Origin: JACKNG01 sp040220855
GTDB lineage: Bacteria > Pseudomonadota > Gammaproteobacteria > Ga0077536
Length of the DNA stretch: 64,000 nt
Assembly: GCA_040220855.1 (NCBI GenBank)
Contig: JAVJVZ010000067.1
Coordinates: 1-64,000, forward strand
Direction: 5' to 3'
Within the stretch, counting starts at the first letter, position 1. The number at the start of each line of letters is the position of its first letter. The notes under the pieces are model-generated. The model worked only from the letters and a program-made list of their open reading frames with translations. It was not told where the DNA came from and made no database searches. Positions 62,004-64,000 of the stretch are shown here, piece after piece. Both the position numbers and the translations under genes were made by a program.

Positions 62004-63685
62004 TGCTCGATCGGCGTCATTTCCTGCAGGCCGCGATGGCGCTCGCGACGGGGGCGCCGCTGCTGGCCAACCCGCTGCGGGCCTTTGCGCAGCAGCGCCT
62101 GACGCAGGAGTCCCTGCTTGCCTTCGAGCCGCTTGGCCAGGTCACCCTGCTGCATCTCACCGATATCCATGCGCAGCTCGTGCCCTTGTGGTTTCGTGAA
62201 CCCGCGGTCAACGTCGGCGTCGGCGAGGTCGCCGGCCTGCCGCCGCACCTGACCGGGGCGGCGATGCTCGCGCACTACGGTATCGAGCCCGGCAGCGCCC
62301 TCGCCTACGCGCTCTCGAGTACCGACTTCACCGCGCTCGCGCGCGCCTACGGTCGTGTCGGCGGGATCGATCGCATCGCCACCCTGGTGGCTGCGATTCG
62401 CGCCGCACGCCCCGACAACACCTTGCTGCTCGATGGCGGCGACACCTGGCAGGGCTCCTATACCGCGCTCGAGAGTCGGGGTGCCGACATGGTGCGGATC
62501 ATGAACGCGCTCGGCGTCGATGCCATGACCGCGCACTGGGAGTTCACCTACGGTGACGAGCGCGTGCGCGAACTCATCGACAGTCTCGACTTCCCGCTGC
62601 TCGCCGCCAACGTGTTCGACACCGAGTGGGACGAACCGGTGTTCGAGTCGACCGCCTTCTTCGAGCGTGGCGGCGTGAAGGTGGCCGTCATCGGCCAGGC
62701 CTTCCCGTACACTCCGATCGCCAATCCACGCTACAAGATTCCCGCGTGGTCGTTCGGCGTACGCGAGGAAGCCCTGCGCGAGACGGTGGCCGCGGCGCGC
62801 GCCGCCGGCGCGGGCCTCGTCGTGCTGCTCAGCCACAACGGCTTCGATGTCGACCGCAAGCTCGCCGGGCGCGTCGACGGTATCGACGTCATCCTCACCG
62901 GGCACACTCACGACGCGCTGCCCGCGGTGGTCGAGGTCGGCCGCACCTTGCTGGTCGCCTCCGGTTCGCACGGCAAGTTCCTCTCGCGCCTCGACCTCGA
63001 CGTCGGACCGCACGGCGTGCGTGACTATCGCTACCGCCTCATGCCGGTATTCGCCGATGCCATCGCGCCGGACCCGGCCATGGCGGCACTCGTCGAGGAC
63101 ATCCGCGCGCCGCACGCCGCGCTGCTCGGCGAGGCGCTCGCGACCACCGGCACGCTGCTCTACCGCCGCGGGAACCTGAACGGTACCTGGGACGATCTCA
63201 TCTGCCGTGCACTGCTCGCCGAGCGCGATGCCGAGATTGCGTTGTCGCCGGGCTTCCGCTGGGGCGCGAGCCTCCTGCCGGGCGAGACCATCACCCGCGA
63301 GGACGTCTTCAACCAGACCGCGATTACCTATCCCGAGGCTTATCGCAGCACCATGAGCGGAGCCCAGCTCAAGCTCGTCCTGGAAGACGTCGCCGACAAC
63401 CTGTTCAACCCCGACCCCTACTATCAACAGGGCGGCGACATGGTGCGCTCGGCGGGTATCCGCTACCGCCTGCGCGTCGATGCGCCGCGCGGAGAACGCA
63501 TCGAGAACCTGGTGCGCGCGAGCGACGGCGCACCGATCGAGGCCGAGCGGGACTACGTGGTGAGCGGCTGGGCCTCGGTCAGCGCAGATGTGCAGGGCCC
63601 GCCCGTCTACGAACTCGTGGGCAGCTGGCTGCGGGCGCAGGGCGAAGTCGAAATAGCACCGGGCGACGCCATCGAACTGGTGTGA
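62003..63685 (+). CDS. soxB: SoxB, thiosulfohydrolase
   Basis: This 560-residue protein has a Tat-type start (LDRRHFLQAAMALATG) and the metallophosphoesterase fold with dimanganese ligands: LLHLTDIHAQLVPLW, LLLDGGDTWQGS, TAHWEFTYGDERV, LLSHNGFDVDRKL and LTGHTHDALPAVV. SoxB hydrolyses the terminal sulfone of SoxY-bound thiosulfate to sulfate. The C-terminal 5'-nucleotidase-like domain is complete. It is the last Sox gene of this operon; a HbpS/GlcG-like gene follows after 14 bases. Confidence 0.95.
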   Translation: MLDRRHFLQAAMALATGAPLLANPLRAFAQQRLTQESLLAFEPLGQVTLLHLTDIHAQLVPLWFREPAVNVGVGEVAGLPPHLTGAAMLAHYGIEPGSALAYALSSTDFTALARAYGRVGGIDRIATLVAAIRAARPDNTLLLDGGDTWQGSYTALESRGADMVRIMNALGVDAMTAHWEFTYGDERVRELIDSLDFPLLAANVFDTEWDEPVFESTAFFERGGVKVAVIGQAFPYTPIANPRYKIPAWSFGVREEALRETVAAARAAGAGLVVLLSHNGFDVDRKLAGRVDGIDVILTGHTHDALPAVVEVGRTLLVASGSHGKFLSRLDLDVGPHGVRDYRYRLMPVFADAIAPDPAMAALVEDIRAPHAALLGEALATTGTLLYRRGNLNGTWDDLICRALLAERDAEIALSPGFRWGASLLPGETITREDVFNQTAITYPEAYRSTMSGAQLKLVLEDVADNLFNPDPYYQQGGDMVRSAGIRYRLRVDAPRGERIENLVRASDGAPIEAERDYVVSGWASVSADVQGPPVYELVGSWLRAQGEVEIAPGDAIELV

Positions 63686-63699
63686 TGGGAGGGCGGACC

Positions 63700-64000
63700 A
63701 TGCGAGCGGTAATCACTCTGCTGTCGGCAGCCTTGGCGCTGGCAGCGACAACGACGGGCGCCGCGGACGGCGCGACCTACAGTGTGCAGGCACTCAAGCC
63801 GGCCGTCGCGCTGGAACTCGCCAATGCGACGCAAGCGGCCTGCCGCGCGCGTGACTACCAGGTCACGGTGGCCGTGGTGGATCGCGCCGGATTGCCGCAG
63901 GTGGCGCTGCGCGACCAGCTCGCCGGCAACTTCACCTGGGACATCGCGCTCGCCAAGGCGCGCACCGCGGCCGGTTTCCGCCAGCCCACGCTCGGTCTCG
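63700..64000 (+). CDS. HbpS/GlcG-family (DUF336) exported protein, cut by window edge
   Basis: The visible ~100 residues have a signal peptide (ITLLSAALALAATTTGAADG) and the HbpS/GlcG-like start LKPAVALELANATQAACRAR, then YQVTVAVVDRAGLPQVALRD and TWDIALAKARTAAGF. Members bind heme or corrinoid-type ligands, or have unknown roles, and are seen after sox genes in other bacteria. The ATG at 63700 follows GGGAGGG. The C-terminus lies beyond the window. Confidence 0.75.
   Translation, partial: MRAVITLLSAALALAATTTGAADGATYSVQALKPAVALELANATQAACRARDYQVTVAVVDRAGLPQVALRDQLAGNFTWDIALAKARTAAGFRQPTLGL

Overview
The window is a GC-rich stretch of a bacterial chromosome with dense genes on both strands. It looks proteobacterial. 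The evidence is a full Sox thiosulfate-oxidation gene set, several PEP-CTERM/VPLPA-type exported proteins, an IPTL-CTERM-type giant protease, Tat-exported periplasmic enzymes, sigma-54 control and many two-component systems. Beta- or gammaproteobacteria fit best, but the genus cannot be fixed from sequence reading alone. No rRNA, tRNA or CRISPR array was seen.

Layout. 1-2274: the 3' part of an IS66 element that abuts the sorting-signal tail of a disrupted PEP-CTERM gene. 2603-9081: two divergent regulator/oxygenase pairs, AraC with a cytochrome P450 and an AcoR-like sigma-54 activator with a Baeyer-Villiger monooxygenase. Each has plausible binding sites in the intergenic region. 9201-15107: a 1,968-residue secreted subtilase with cadherin-like, beta-helix and calcium-repeat modules. 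15234-25789: four intact PEP-CTERM-type proteins, two sensor kinases, a LuxR-type response regulator, an MBL hydrolase and a CNNM/CBS membrane protein. 25875-35353: a frameshifted patatin, a TetR-Rieske oxygenase pair, a SnoaL-like protein, a MarR-P450 pair, two copies of a 141-bp MITE-like repeat, an OmpR/EnvZ-type system, and a carboxymuconolactone-decarboxylase-family gene with an in-frame TGA at the second Cys of its CxxC motif. 35580-49268: mostly housekeeping and metabolic genes (ATPase, CPBP protease, ABM protein, thioesterase, SSS transporter, enoyl-CoA hydratase, nucleases, RRM protein, RhlE helicase, Cache kinase, GST, phosphotransferase). 49386-64000: a sulfur region with soxCD, an MBL protein, an MFS transporter, a TauD-like dioxygenase, a FecR protein, an autotransporter barrel, a Tat protein, an FrhB-like flavoprotein, then soxXYZAB and a HbpS/GlcG-like protein.

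How the genes fit together. Two themes dominate. The first is oxidative attack on hydrophobic organic compounds: two P450s, a Baeyer-Villiger enzyme, a Rieske oxygenase, an enoyl-CoA hydratase and a thioesterase, most next to a dedicated regulator. The second is oxidation of reduced sulfur by a complete Sox system (SoxXA, SoxYZ, SoxB, SoxCD), possibly linked to sulfonate or sulfate-ester use through TauD and its neighbours. The most unusual single item is the candidate selenoprotein at 34781-35353, where a CxxTGA motif is followed by a SECIS-like hairpin.
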